Shown piece by piece: positions 22,919 to 31,138 of a stretch of 64,000 bases of DNA. Made by a program: the position numbers and the translations under genes. Position 1 is the first letter of the stretch, and every line of letters starts with the position of its first letter. The DNA comes from Pictodentalium vernedei (taxonomy: Eukaryota > Mollusca > Scaphopoda > Dentaliida > Dentaliidae), in the NCBI GenBank assembly GCA_031216915.1, contig CM062294.1, forward strand, positions 159,977,455 through 160,041,454. The letters run 5' to 3'. The notes beneath the pieces were generated by a model that was not told the DNA's origin, made no database searches, and saw nothing but the letters and a program-made list of their open reading frames with translations.

Positions 22919-23173
22919 TTTTCCGGAGGTACCATGTGCCTTAACATTTTCTAGCTAATATGAATATTTGCTATCATCTACACATATGACAGATACGCAG
23001 CTGGTGGAGTCAATATTTTTAAAGTGGCTTACGCTCATACTTCAGGCTTGATATGACCCATAGGCATGGGACCTACTCCGAATGTTTGAAACTTGCTGTA
23101 GAATTAAAATGTGGTCCACCTCAATGCGGTCAATGGAGGTCATTCAGTGCATATTTTTCAGAACTATTAAGAA

Positions 23174-23741
23174 TTGCATTTTATAACAACTAATGCAGTA
23201 CTGAAGACTATCCATGCATCTCATTATTTAAATAAGTGGCCAAGCCAGTAATGTCAATTTCTGATTCCTTGATCGAATCCTTTAAATGGTGTGCATAAAT
23301 ATGCCTTTTCTGGGTTCTTATAAAAACAATTCTGATTCCTGTATGAATATCTGTAAATATCGTGAACGAAAATCAATTTCCGATTTATTTAATATACATT
23401 TTACTTGCGAAAATAAGCCTCCATAAATTATCTTCCTATGTAGTTTTTTCCTGACACTTTAACTCTTTTCACACAGAGTTGAATTTACCGTATGCAGTAA
23501 ATTCTTATCCTCCAGTTACAATTGTATTTATCATTGCTTCCTCCTCCCAAGAAAAGCCGCACGAGACACCGACACTGCTAAATAGCCTAGCCTTTCGCCC
23601 CTTGGCCGCGCCTGGACATGAAAATTGAAGAAAAACTTAAATACAGTCACTGCAAAGGGTCAAAAGGGGCTTGCTCCACAGCGTTCCCGCACACCTGTGG
23701 TACGTATAAACATTTCAAGTTACTCGAGGAGGTTATCGTTC
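23174..23741. other. Flank right of the tandem duplication
   Basis: The first ~250 bp continue the diverged ~240 bp repeat family (compare TATGCCTTTTCTGG and CTGATTCCTG.ATGAAT with ~13740-13790). The rest, up to the LINE II tail, shows no gene. Confidence 0.55.
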
Positions 23742-23744
23742 CCA

Positions 23745-23764
23745 AATAATAATAATAATAATAA
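23745..23764 (-). repeat. (TTA)n 3' tail of LINE II
   Basis: (AAT)n on the plus strand sits directly at the 3' end of the element. Short microsatellite tails of this kind replace polyA in several LINE clades. Confidence 0.85.
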
Positions 23765-23883
23765 CACTTTGGCCAGCCGCTGATTTGTCGCGGTTCTCGG
23801 ACGAGAAGGCCATGGCTACCCCTGTACTCCCAACTGCCTCCCTATTCCCACGCCTCTCCCTCCTCCCAACACTCGGAGACGAA

Positions 23884-24438
23884 CTACTTGATGATATCCC
23901 TTGTCCCATTCTTCCCAATCTCTCCGATTAGCATATTAACACTCTCCTTTGAGTCTCCCCCTAACCACATGTCCTTCATTCTCCCATCCCACTTCCCCAT
24001 TATACTCCCAGTGAATCCCATTCCTTTAGACTGATACTTTGGGCATTCTAGAAGAAAGTGTTCCAGGGTCTCCACCATGTCCAAGTTACACATCTGGCAC
24101 TCCCTTTCACCGTCTTTCCCAATTTTTCCCCTCAGCTCCAGGGATCGCGACCTCAGCTTGAACAACAGTGACCCCCCAAAGGTGCCATCAAGGTACTCTT
24201 CAAAACCTGGCTTCTCTTTATCACGCAGACCACTCAAAGACCTCTTTGATTTGACCCCCCCCCCCCCCTCGCCAATTACGGTTACAATCCTCCATGACCC
24301 TTTCTCTGTCGAATTTCTTTTACCCTGGTTTGCCCCATCGTCCAGGTCCGAGATCACCAATGAGTAGTTCTCTACTAGCTCCCTAGCTTGGACCATCCAC
24401 CTCGTTTTGATATTTGAGTTGAAAATTCTCAGGAACAT
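23884..24438 (-). pseudogene. LINE II ORF2 C-terminal region
   Basis: A 184-residue stretch contains FGGSLLFKLRSRSLELRGKI followed by CQMCNLDMVETLEHFLLECPKY. The latter is the C..C....ET..H.LLeCP.Y motif that ends many CR1/Jockey-type ORF2 proteins; all its Cys and His are present. It is out of frame with the RT stretch upstream (24570-25415). Its stop at 23884 is followed by a 3' UTR of ~120 bp and the TTA tail, so this is probably the natural C-terminus. Confidence 0.8.
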
Positions 24439-24569
24439 TACTTTACACCATCGGCTGTCGGGAGATTTACCAAATAATTAAGATAACCGAGCTTCAACAG
24501 GTCTATCCTGTCCTTGATCCTCATCCACCCAAGCTCACCCCTGATTGCTTCTAGCGCTGCGGCATTACT

Positions 24570-25415
24570 CTACCCCGTTATCCATCCGCCTGCATCATTC
24601 TGCAGGATTTCCAAGCTCTTTACGACCGTCTGGTTTAGGGGTACCACTTCCGTACCGAATGTTATACTTGGCAGACCCACCATTCCCCAAATGGTTTTCC
24701 CCACGAAAACCTTATTGAAACTGTTTCTCCCTATAAGTTTCATTTGGTTAAGGATTCGCTTCCCCTTCAGAATCAATTTATTTGTGTGGTTCCGGTAGAT
24801 GCCTCTTCCTGTAATGTTGATATTTACCCCCAAATACTCGTAATCACCTGTCTCTCCCACACTGAGAAGTTTGCTGCTCCCTTCCGGAATGCAGAACTCA
24901 CCCACTCTCCACCTTCGAGTAGGGTCCACTTTGCGGTCCACAGGTATAACTTTGCTCTTGCTTTCATTAAGTTCGAGTCTCCATTTGCTCCCATATTTCC
25001 CAACAATTCCCAGCATTTTCGTTAGCCCCTCTTCGCTTTCTGACACTAGAACCATATCGTCTGCAAAAAATAGCCCTGGGATCTTCAAGTCCCCAACTGC
25101 TACCCCCTCCTCGCTACGCAGGAGTTCATCTCCTAAACCTTTAATGTACAATGCAAACAGGATCGGCGAAAGGATACACCCCTGTTTTAGGCCTATCTCC
25201 ATAGGCACACGTTTCGTTGTAATGTTTCCCAGGCTAAGTTCACTCTGTGCATCTTTATATAATGCTTTCATAATTCCAACAAACTCGCCTCCTAAGCCCA
25301 TAGCCTCCAGCTTGCGCCACATACCCCTCCCCCCCCCCCCTCCATACTCTATCGTATGCCTTTTTTGACACCCAAAAATGCCATAAACATCTTTTTCTTT
25401 CGCGGATTCTATCAT
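24570..25415 (-). pseudogene. LINE II reverse transcriptase palm and thumb
   Basis: A 281-residue stretch shows RGMWRKLEAMGLGGE, GLKQGCILSPILFALYIKGL (motif B, ~75-94), GLFFADDMVLVSESEEGL (motif C FADD, 117-120), KWRLELNESKSKVI and YEYLGVNINITG. Motif A is spoiled. The residues SKKAYDRVW expected just upstream lie in a neighbouring frame for about 12 codons, and the frame is regained in a run of G (plus-strand C-run 25329-25340). Both catalytic Asp of motif C are intact. It follows the frame of 25412-25696 after another shift. Confidence 0.85.
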
Positions 25416-25696
25416 TTGGGATAGCGTGAAAAGATGGTCAGTAACTCTCCTTCACCTCCTGAAGCCATTCTGGATTTCTCCCAAAAAACCTTCTCTTCAA
25501 TCACCTCCTCTAGTTTCCCATACAGGACTTTACAGAAAACCTTTCCAATGATGCTACTGACAGAGATCCCTCGATAGTTATCCAAAACGTCTTTTAACCC
25601 CTTTTTGTGAATAAATGTCACTTTACTTTCTCTCCACTCCTTTGGGACCTCTTGATTTTCTATGGCTAGATTGAATAGGGCAGTTAGGCTTTCCAC
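25412..25696 (-). pseudogene. LINE II RT fingers region
   Basis: The stretch reads ESLTALFNLAIENQEVPKEW, then SKVTFIHKKGLKDVLDNYRG and ISVSSIIGKVFCKVLYGKLE. This is the fingers block W....v..ihKKG....l.NYRgIs..s..gKvf.k.l. found before the palm in this LINE type. It overlaps the preceding fragment in a different frame. Confidence 0.8.
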
Positions 25697-26328
25697 GAGT
25701 TCCTCTCCCCCTTTTTGATAAACTCGTTAGGAATTTCATCCATTCCTCCCGCTTTTCCATTCCTTAATTTTGATATCACCTTTCGCACCTCCTCCGTTTT
25801 AATTTCGCTGCACACGAAGCTCGATAGGTTTTCCTCGACCTGATTCGGACACTCTGGTGGGCTCCCCATGCCCCATCGCTTATCGTTTACCTTTTCCCAG
25901 TGCTTGACTAGTTCTGATGCGACTTGATCTTGCTCGTCTGTAACTCTGCCATCTACTTTAATACTCTGTGGGTTACTTCCTTTGTTACGTTTATTCACCC
26001 ATTTCCAAAATACGTTCGAACTCGACCCCCCTGTCGCTCTTATCGTCCTAATAAGACTGCTATTTTGTACTCTCCGATTATTGTCTTTAATCTTATTTAC
26101 TTTATTTCCTGCTTGGTGGTATTCTTCCTTAGCAACTGTGGCCTCATTGCTTTCCGCCCCCTTAAGTTTTCTACTTCTCCTGTATGCAGCACATTTAGCT
26201 TTTCTTCCCTTTATGGCCCTTTTCAGTTCTTCGTTCACTCTGTACCCAAGTTCCCGTGTTGGCACCCTGACCTTTCCTACACTTTCCTTTCCTGCCTCCA
26301 CCAGGCTCGCAACTATGACGTCGGCCAT
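25684..26328 (-). pseudogene. LINE II ORF2 linker between endonuclease and RT
   Basis: A 214-residue, Lys-rich stretch ends with VRKVISKLRNGKAGGMDEIPNEFIKKG, the k..i.kLkngKA.G.D.Ip.E.ik.G start of the RT domain. It is in the same frame as the endonuclease (26395-27219) and is separated from it only by one TGA at 26395-26397 that probably replaced a Trp codon. A frame change follows near 25690. Confidence 0.8.
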
Positions 26329-26394
26329 CTTCTGGACACTGCCCCTCTTGGGTACGATTGCAAGCTTTGGTTTCAGTTTTTCATTGAACTTCGC

Positions 26395-27219
26395 TCAGTC
26401 AGCATCTTTTTTGAGTTCCCAAATCTCCTTAGAGCTTCCTTTGCTTTTTACTAGAGTTTTGGCCCTGATCGTCACTGTAATCAAGTTGTGATCACTATCC
26501 ACCTCCATTTTACCCTCATCATCCACTTCTACCCCTATCACCTCCTTCCATAAATTAATATCTATGAGGATGTAGTCGATTATTGATTTTCTGTCGTTCC
26601 TCTCCCAGGTCCATTTCCCCTTACACCTCGCGTCCCTGTTCAGAATCTTCAGACCGAGCTCGTTTGTGAAGTTCAACAGCTTCCTTCCATTCGTGTTGAC
26701 TTTATTGTCCCCACCCTCTATGCCTTCTTCATCATCACCTATGTGGCCATTAAAGTCACCCATCAGAATTATACCGAGCCCCTTGTTTTGTATTTCGGTG
26801 ATATTGGACCTTAGTGTTGAGTATATCGAATCATTCCATTCGGGTTTGCTTCCCTCCACCGCACAATACACAACCCGAAGGGCAGTACTTTTGTTTTTCA
26901 GACTGATCCTTACACATCCAATTTCTTTCGATACCTCAGCCGGGGTGCTGATGTTTTCCAGGTCTGTGATCAGCGATGGTTTTAAATCCTCTTTGATGTA
27001 CATGCCTACCCGTCCCCCTTTTTTCTGGCCTTCCGTTCGCCCTACACCTATCCATACGTACCCCCTTACTTGGTCTACCCGTTCCTCGTGTCTTACCCAC
27101 ATTTCGCTTAAGCCCATGACGTCAAACTCCTCTGCATCAATCAATGTAGCAATTTCACTTACTTTCCGGTGGAGACCATGGATGTTGCTATAACCCACTT
27201 TCAGGGTGTCAAGGTTCAT
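26395..27219 (-). pseudogene. LINE II AP-type endonuclease
   Basis: A 274-residue stretch has the full set of endonuclease motifs: NIHGLH (12-17), GLSEMWV (36-42, Glu39), KGGRVGMYIK, MGDFNGHIG (153-161), IDYILID (214-220) and DSDHNLI (241-247, His244). All catalytic positions look intact, unlike LINE I. It nicks the target strand so that the RT can prime from it. The domain starts ORF2 about 200 bp downstream of the ORF1 stop. It ends at an in-frame stop, with the frame continuing beyond. Confidence 0.85.
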
Positions 27220-27421
27220 TGGCTTCCACCTACTGGTCCCATTATTATCTAGTCCCTGTATGTTTGTATATCCTACTTTGTGTACCTGTGCTTTCCTTGG
27301 GAAGCTATTCCTATTGATTTGGATTTTTGGTCCCTTTTCCTTATCCCCCTTGTCCCATTGGTTCCTGACACATTTTCTGTGATTATTCCCCCCTTCACTG
27401 ACCCCCCCCCCCCTCTCCTCC

Positions 27422-28537
27422 CTATACCAAAAAAGGCTCCACCACCTGCAACATATTTCTTTCTAAAACCTCTGTACCCCTTGGGCTAAAATGGAGTCCA
27501 TCCCTTTCATATAGGTCATTTCTGTCCCAAAACGATCCCCAATTGTCTACAAAGGGTATCCCAAGTTCCTTACAATACTCCCTCAATTCCTCGTTGGTCC
27601 CAATGATCCGCGAATTACGCTCGCCCCCACCACCTAGTACTGGGAGACGCCCCGAAACCACTACCTGAGCATTCTTGGCATTCAGTTGAGTTATTAAGTC
27701 CTTGTAAGTCTCAATAAGCTGAACTGATTTTCTCTCCCTGATGTTGTTGGTCCCCACGTGTACAACAACCACGGGGTCTGGGCCTGACCCCTTTACTAAT
27801 CCACCCACTCTGTCCCTTAGGTCCTCCACCCTAGCCCCTGGAAAGCACAAATTGGTCCTGTTGACACTGTCGGGCACACACACCACCCTATCCAACCCCT
27901 GCACTATACTACTCCCTGCAACCATCAACTGCCTCTTCCTGTCCTTTCCTGTCCTCTTTCCCGTCCTACTACCCCTGTTACCACCTCTGTCCCCACTGGG
28001 CCGGCTCGCAATCTTGCACTTCGCCACACTAACCCCCATGCCTACCTCCACCTCCACCTCTTCAGACCCAACCTGCTCCTCAGAATTCTCGAAATTACCT
28101 AACACACTGAATCTATTTTGGACACTGCACCCCACCTTCTGCCCACTCCCACTACAACCCAACTTGTCCTCGTTTACCACCTTCCTAACCTTCCCTCTGA
28201 CTCCTGCCCTGACAGACTCCACATGGTCATCGCTATCTCCCTCACTATCCGATTCTAAAATAATACGCCTTTTCGCCCCCCGACTCACACTACTAGCCTG
28301 GGAATTTGACACTCTAGCCCCTACTTCTCCTCTACCCTCAACCCGACACACCTTCCTATTCCCAAAAGACCCACTATCCACGTCAAAAGTCCGCTTCCTA
28401 CTAGCCACCACCTTCCATCCCCCATCGAATGCAACCCTAACTGGGGTAACACCAGACTTTCCTGCCCTCCCCAGTTCAAATCTGCATCTATCTCGCATTT
28501 TGGGTGGGTAATACAGAGGCGCGTATTCCCTTCCCAT
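27422..28537 (-). CDS. LINE II ORF1: SGNH-esterase-type protein, intact
   Basis: An uninterrupted 371-codon frame. Residues 1-200 are basic and Ser-rich with an acidic patch (~95-110, 150-168) and look disordered. Residues ~204-371 form an SGNH hydrolase domain: MVAGSSIVQGLDR (205-217, nucleophile Ser210; the usual GDS reads GSS), NLCFPGARVEDLRDRV (229-244), VVHVGTNNI (258-266), SGRLPVLGGGGERNSRI and RDGLHFSPRG (345-354, Asp346 and His349). Esterase ORF1 proteins are typical of CR1-clade LINEs, where they bind nucleic acid and lipid-like substrates; the in vivo role is uncertain. The start Met follows a leader with iterated motifs. Intactness beside a broken ORF2 may reflect chance or recent death. 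Confidence 0.85.
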   Translation of the reverse strand: MGREYAPLYYPPKMRDRCRFELGRAGKSGVTPVRVAFDGGWKVVASRKRTFDVDSGSFGNRKVCRVEGRGEVGARVSNSQASSVSRGAKRRIILESDSEGDSDDHVESVRAGVRGKVRKVVNEDKLGCSGSGQKVGCSVQNRFSVLGNFENSEEQVGSEEVEVEVGMGVSVAKCKIASRPSGDRGGNRGSRTGKRTGKDRKRQLMVAGSSIVQGLDRVVCVPDSVNRTNLCFPGARVEDLRDRVGGLVKGSGPDPVVVVHVGTNNIRERKSVQLIETYKDLITQLNAKNAQVVVSGRLPVLGGGGERNSRIIGTNEELREYCKELGIPFVDNWGSFWDRNDLYERDGLHFSPRGTEVLERNMLQVVEPFLV

Positions 28538-28559
28538 GGGGACTTTTTTGCGGTGAATC

Positions 28560-28830
28560 GGGTAACAGCGCTTATACCACTTTTACACTGTGAGGGATAG
28601 GGGGTGTACCAAAGGACTGCTGATTTTCTCCATACGCACAAACCTTATACGATGGTAGGGGACTTTTTGCGCTTTTATGATAATTTTTTGGATATAGGTT
28701 AAAACGTTTACGATAGAATGGTCGTTCTCGAGTTTTGGGGGGATTTCGGAGTAGCACTTATGATACAAAGGGGTGAATCTTTTATGATAAATGCTTGAGT
28801 GAAGGACAAAACGTTTACGATACAATGATA
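28560..28830 (-). promoter_or_regulatory. Iterated TATCRTAA motifs in the LINE II 5' leader
   Basis: Read on the minus strand, TATCGTAAACGT occurs at plus positions ~28704-28719 and ~28808-28823, and TATCATAA variants at ~28674-28683, ~28757-28768 and ~28787-28797. A TATAAG/ATCGTATAAGG variant lies at ~28644-28655. That is six or more near-copies in 270 bp immediately upstream of ORF1. Their position suits promoter elements of the LINE; the function is inference. Confidence 0.55.
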
Positions 28831-28860
28831 GCTATTCGTTTAGTTAATGGGGTTTTAACG

Positions 28861-29293
28861 ACACTTTCGACAGTCAGCTAGTTTCAAACCGTTTTAAGGG
28901 TGGAGGAAGCCAGAGAGAACCACCGAGCCATGGCTAGCAACTGCCATTTTCGCCAGCTTACTAACTCCACACAGGGAGGGGGGGTTAACATTAGTGGAAC
29001 GCAAATGCGCTATCCACGCGCAATACGCTTTAGTATACAATGCTACCGCGCCCTACGTGGACAGTTGGATAATGGTAGTTATTTCGTGTTTATGGGGGGG
29101 GGAGAGGGTTCCCGTTAGACGGGTGCTGTGTTCTAAACATCGAGAAATTAACATTTAATATAGACTGACACAATATTTGCATTTAGACGGGTGATAGGGG
29201 TGGGGGATTGGGGAAGGTTTCCATTCTTTTTAGTTGGGGGACGCTACCTTTGAAATTATAAAACTCGAGGTTTCTTGCATAATCATCAAGTGG
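28861..29293. other. Unassigned sequence left of duplicated segment A
   Basis: No gene seen. It contains G-runs (around 28976-28983 and 29093-29102). From ~29232 it includes a diverged copy of sequence found again at ~29870 (CTACCTTTGA.ATTATAAAA and CATAATCAT.AAGTGGGAGG). Confidence 0.5.
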
Positions 29294-29689
29294 GAGGGGT
29301 TCCGGATTTAGTTATTTCATTTGAAGCGTATTAAAAAACTATGTAACATGTTTTTATAACTGAAAGAAAATTCATATTGTGAAACAAATTTCGTTGATTG
29401 CTTATAATATCCTTATTGGAGGATTTTGTAGCAATGGCCAACTAATGTGTATCAATGGTCAAACGCTTTCTCGCATATATTTCTGTGCAAAAGTTTGCGG
29501 ATTATAAAGACAAAGTGATTGCCATGATTGCATTATCAAGTTATGTCTTCATCTCATTTTCGTTGAATTGGACTCATTCTGCTTAGTTACAAGATTGTGC
29601 TTTATCTTTTGGGTGACCGCTTACACGTTTGTGTTACAATGGTCGAACACAAAGTTTATTCATTACTTTGAATACCACTCCCACTAACT

Positions 29690-29920
29690 TCATGGTGTCA
29701 GCAACAATGGCGCGGCCTGGGTGAGCATCTCCTTATCTTCTGGCGTCTCACACTTGTTCGCCAAATTTCTGAAGCGGTCTTTCGGTTGGTACTGGACGAC
29801 TTGATATATTTTTGTAACCTCTAACCAATGACGCAGGTACCAGGATAAATGTGGTATCGTAAGCAGTATTGGGGACCCTACCTTTGAGATTATAAAAATT
29901 GAGGTTTCAAGCATAATCAT
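29690..29920 (-). pseudogene. Fossil fragment resembling a protein-primed family B DNA polymerase (Polinton type), copy A
   Basis: The short stretch reads PHLSWYLRHWLEVTKIYQVV then QYQPKDRF. This resembles the ...YLrHGLeVTKiYqVVeYqP..CF segment of the family B polymerases encoded by Maverick/Polinton elements and their relatives. A little more similarity follows toward 29600. It is a small, broken and probably old piece; no capsid or integrase part lies next to it. Confidence 0.5.
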
Positions 29921-30068
29921 TAAGTGGGAGGAGGTCCAGATTTAGTTATTTCTATTGAAGGGTACAAAAGTATCTAACATAACAATTGTGTTGGCATTTA
30001 TTTTTTTTCAGAGAGATAATGTTTTCTTGAATATTCTGTTTACCATCATGCATCATATTACCAAGGCA

Positions 30069-30412
30069 CTGACGTCACAACATGACTGCCACGCATGCAG
30101 AGTATTTATCTTGAAATCGACAGCTGTGGCGGCAAAATAGAGTCGCCCAGGTACTGACGTCACAACATGGCTGCCACGCATGTAGAGTATTTTTGTTTTG
30201 ACCCGGTGAGTATCCATCATGAATCATATTAACAGAGAACTGACGTTACAACATGGCCGTGGTTTTTTTTTCTAAAAAGTCTAATAATTAAAATACAAAA
30301 ACCAATTAAAAAATTTTGAGATTTTTTTATTTTTTTTTTTTTTTTAAATTTGAAAAAAATAAAAAAAATAAAAAATAAAAATTGAAAAATAAATTAAATT
30401 AAGATGACGTCA
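30069..30412 (+). promoter_or_regulatory. Cluster of TGACGTCA (CRE-like) palindromes in short repeats, copy A
   Basis: CTGACGTCACAACATG followed by GCTGCCACGCATGTAGAGTA is repeated at ~30069, ~30154 and, shorter and with GACGTTAC, ~30240. A further TGACGTCA lies at ~30404. Eight-base CRE palindromes in repeated context could bind bZIP factors. Equally they may be ancestral parts of a repeat; no gene lies next to them. Confidence 0.5.
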
Positions 30413-30733
30413 TCGTCTGCTGCAGTGGCAAAATAGGTAGTATGGGTACCTTTTTACCACTCTAACAACTGCGTGTGACGCACATCTGTATTGAAGAAAA
30501 TGCGCATTGGGCTCATATTTAACAAAACGAGTTTTTCGGTCCGGTGGGTAGATTATTCGATAGTCATAGAACCCTCTCCAAATGCCTATAATATACCACT
30601 GTTGGACCAAGTACTTAAAAAATGAATGGCAAGGCGTATATGTTGGTGTTTAAACCTTTGAACCCGAGAGCACGTTTTCCGGCATGATGGGTCATAATTT
30701 CCTACTTCGATTGCTGCTAAGTGAAGGTGTGGG

Positions 30734-30801
30734 GTAGACCAATCAATATTTTTACCGTCCAGCCCAAAGGTTGCACGTTAAAAAAATATTAATTGGTCTA
30801 C
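30734..30801. repeat. 20 bp inverted repeat, copy A
   Basis: GTAGACCAATCAATATTTTT is answered by AAAAAATATTAATTGGTCTA after ~27 bases. One or two mismatches. Hairpin-forming; the counterpart is at 49130-49196. Confidence 0.85.
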
Positions 30802-31041
30802 TCCCAAATAATGAATATGAACTCTCCCAATTGCTGTCGTTGAACAGAGTGGCAGATACCACTACCACTAGGGTTCAAATGGTTAATGGTTGGCCGTCAG
30901 ACGTCTTGTGCTAAGAGCCCTGCAATATGAGCAATATTGCTTGTACAAATCTCCTGCCTGTAGAAGTTGTGGAATGTGGGTTTACTTCGCAACTCTGCTT
31001 TGCTATGGCTGGGGCGTCAGTAGTGAGTATCTTCCATCATA

Positions 31042-31109
31042 CATCATATTACGTCCATAAAATTGCATTTATCATTGCTGAAATGCAATTTTAACGACGT
31101 AATATGATG
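31042..31109. repeat. 29 bp near-perfect hairpin, copy A
   Basis: The left arm 31042-31070 (CATCATATTACGTC...AAAATTGCATTT) pairs with 31081-31109 at 27 of 29 positions around a 10-base loop. It is the strongest secondary structure I found in the window. Confidence 0.95.
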
Positions 31110-31138
31110 CCGTAGAAATCGATAACGTCACTTTAATA

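Larger units (their letters stand above)
15518..23173. repeat. Tandem duplication, copy II
   Basis: Nearly identical to 7867-15517; see that entry for boundaries and differences. Every internal feature of copy I recurs here at +7651 (before the G-run) or +7660 (after it). The sequence continues past 23173 into a further diverged piece of the ~240 bp repeat family, which shows that this side is the original right flank. Confidence 0.95.
23742..28860 (-). mobile_element. LINE II: CR1-like element with esterase ORF1, nearly full-length
   Basis: On the minus strand: a 5' leader with iterated motifs (~28560-28830), an intact esterase-type ORF1 (27422-28537), a broken ORF2 with endonuclease, RT and Cys/His tail (23884-27219), a short 3' UTR, and a (TTA)n tail (23745-23764). 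The esterase-ORF1 plus AP-endonuclease/RT-ORF2 plan is that of CR1-clade LINEs. ORF2 carries one in-frame stop and at least three frame changes, several beside poly-C/poly-G runs, so the copy cannot move by itself. No clear flanking repeat was found. Confidence 0.9.

Noticed and set aside
27741-28511. 256-codon plus-strand open frame
   Set aside because: It is the antisense shadow of LINE II ORF1. Its Ser/Pro/Leu-rich composition follows from the GC-rich complement and it has no family motif.
23884-28537. Plus-strand open frames across LINE II (for example 24871-25368, 25924-26491)
   Set aside because: Antisense shadows of the LINE coding strand.
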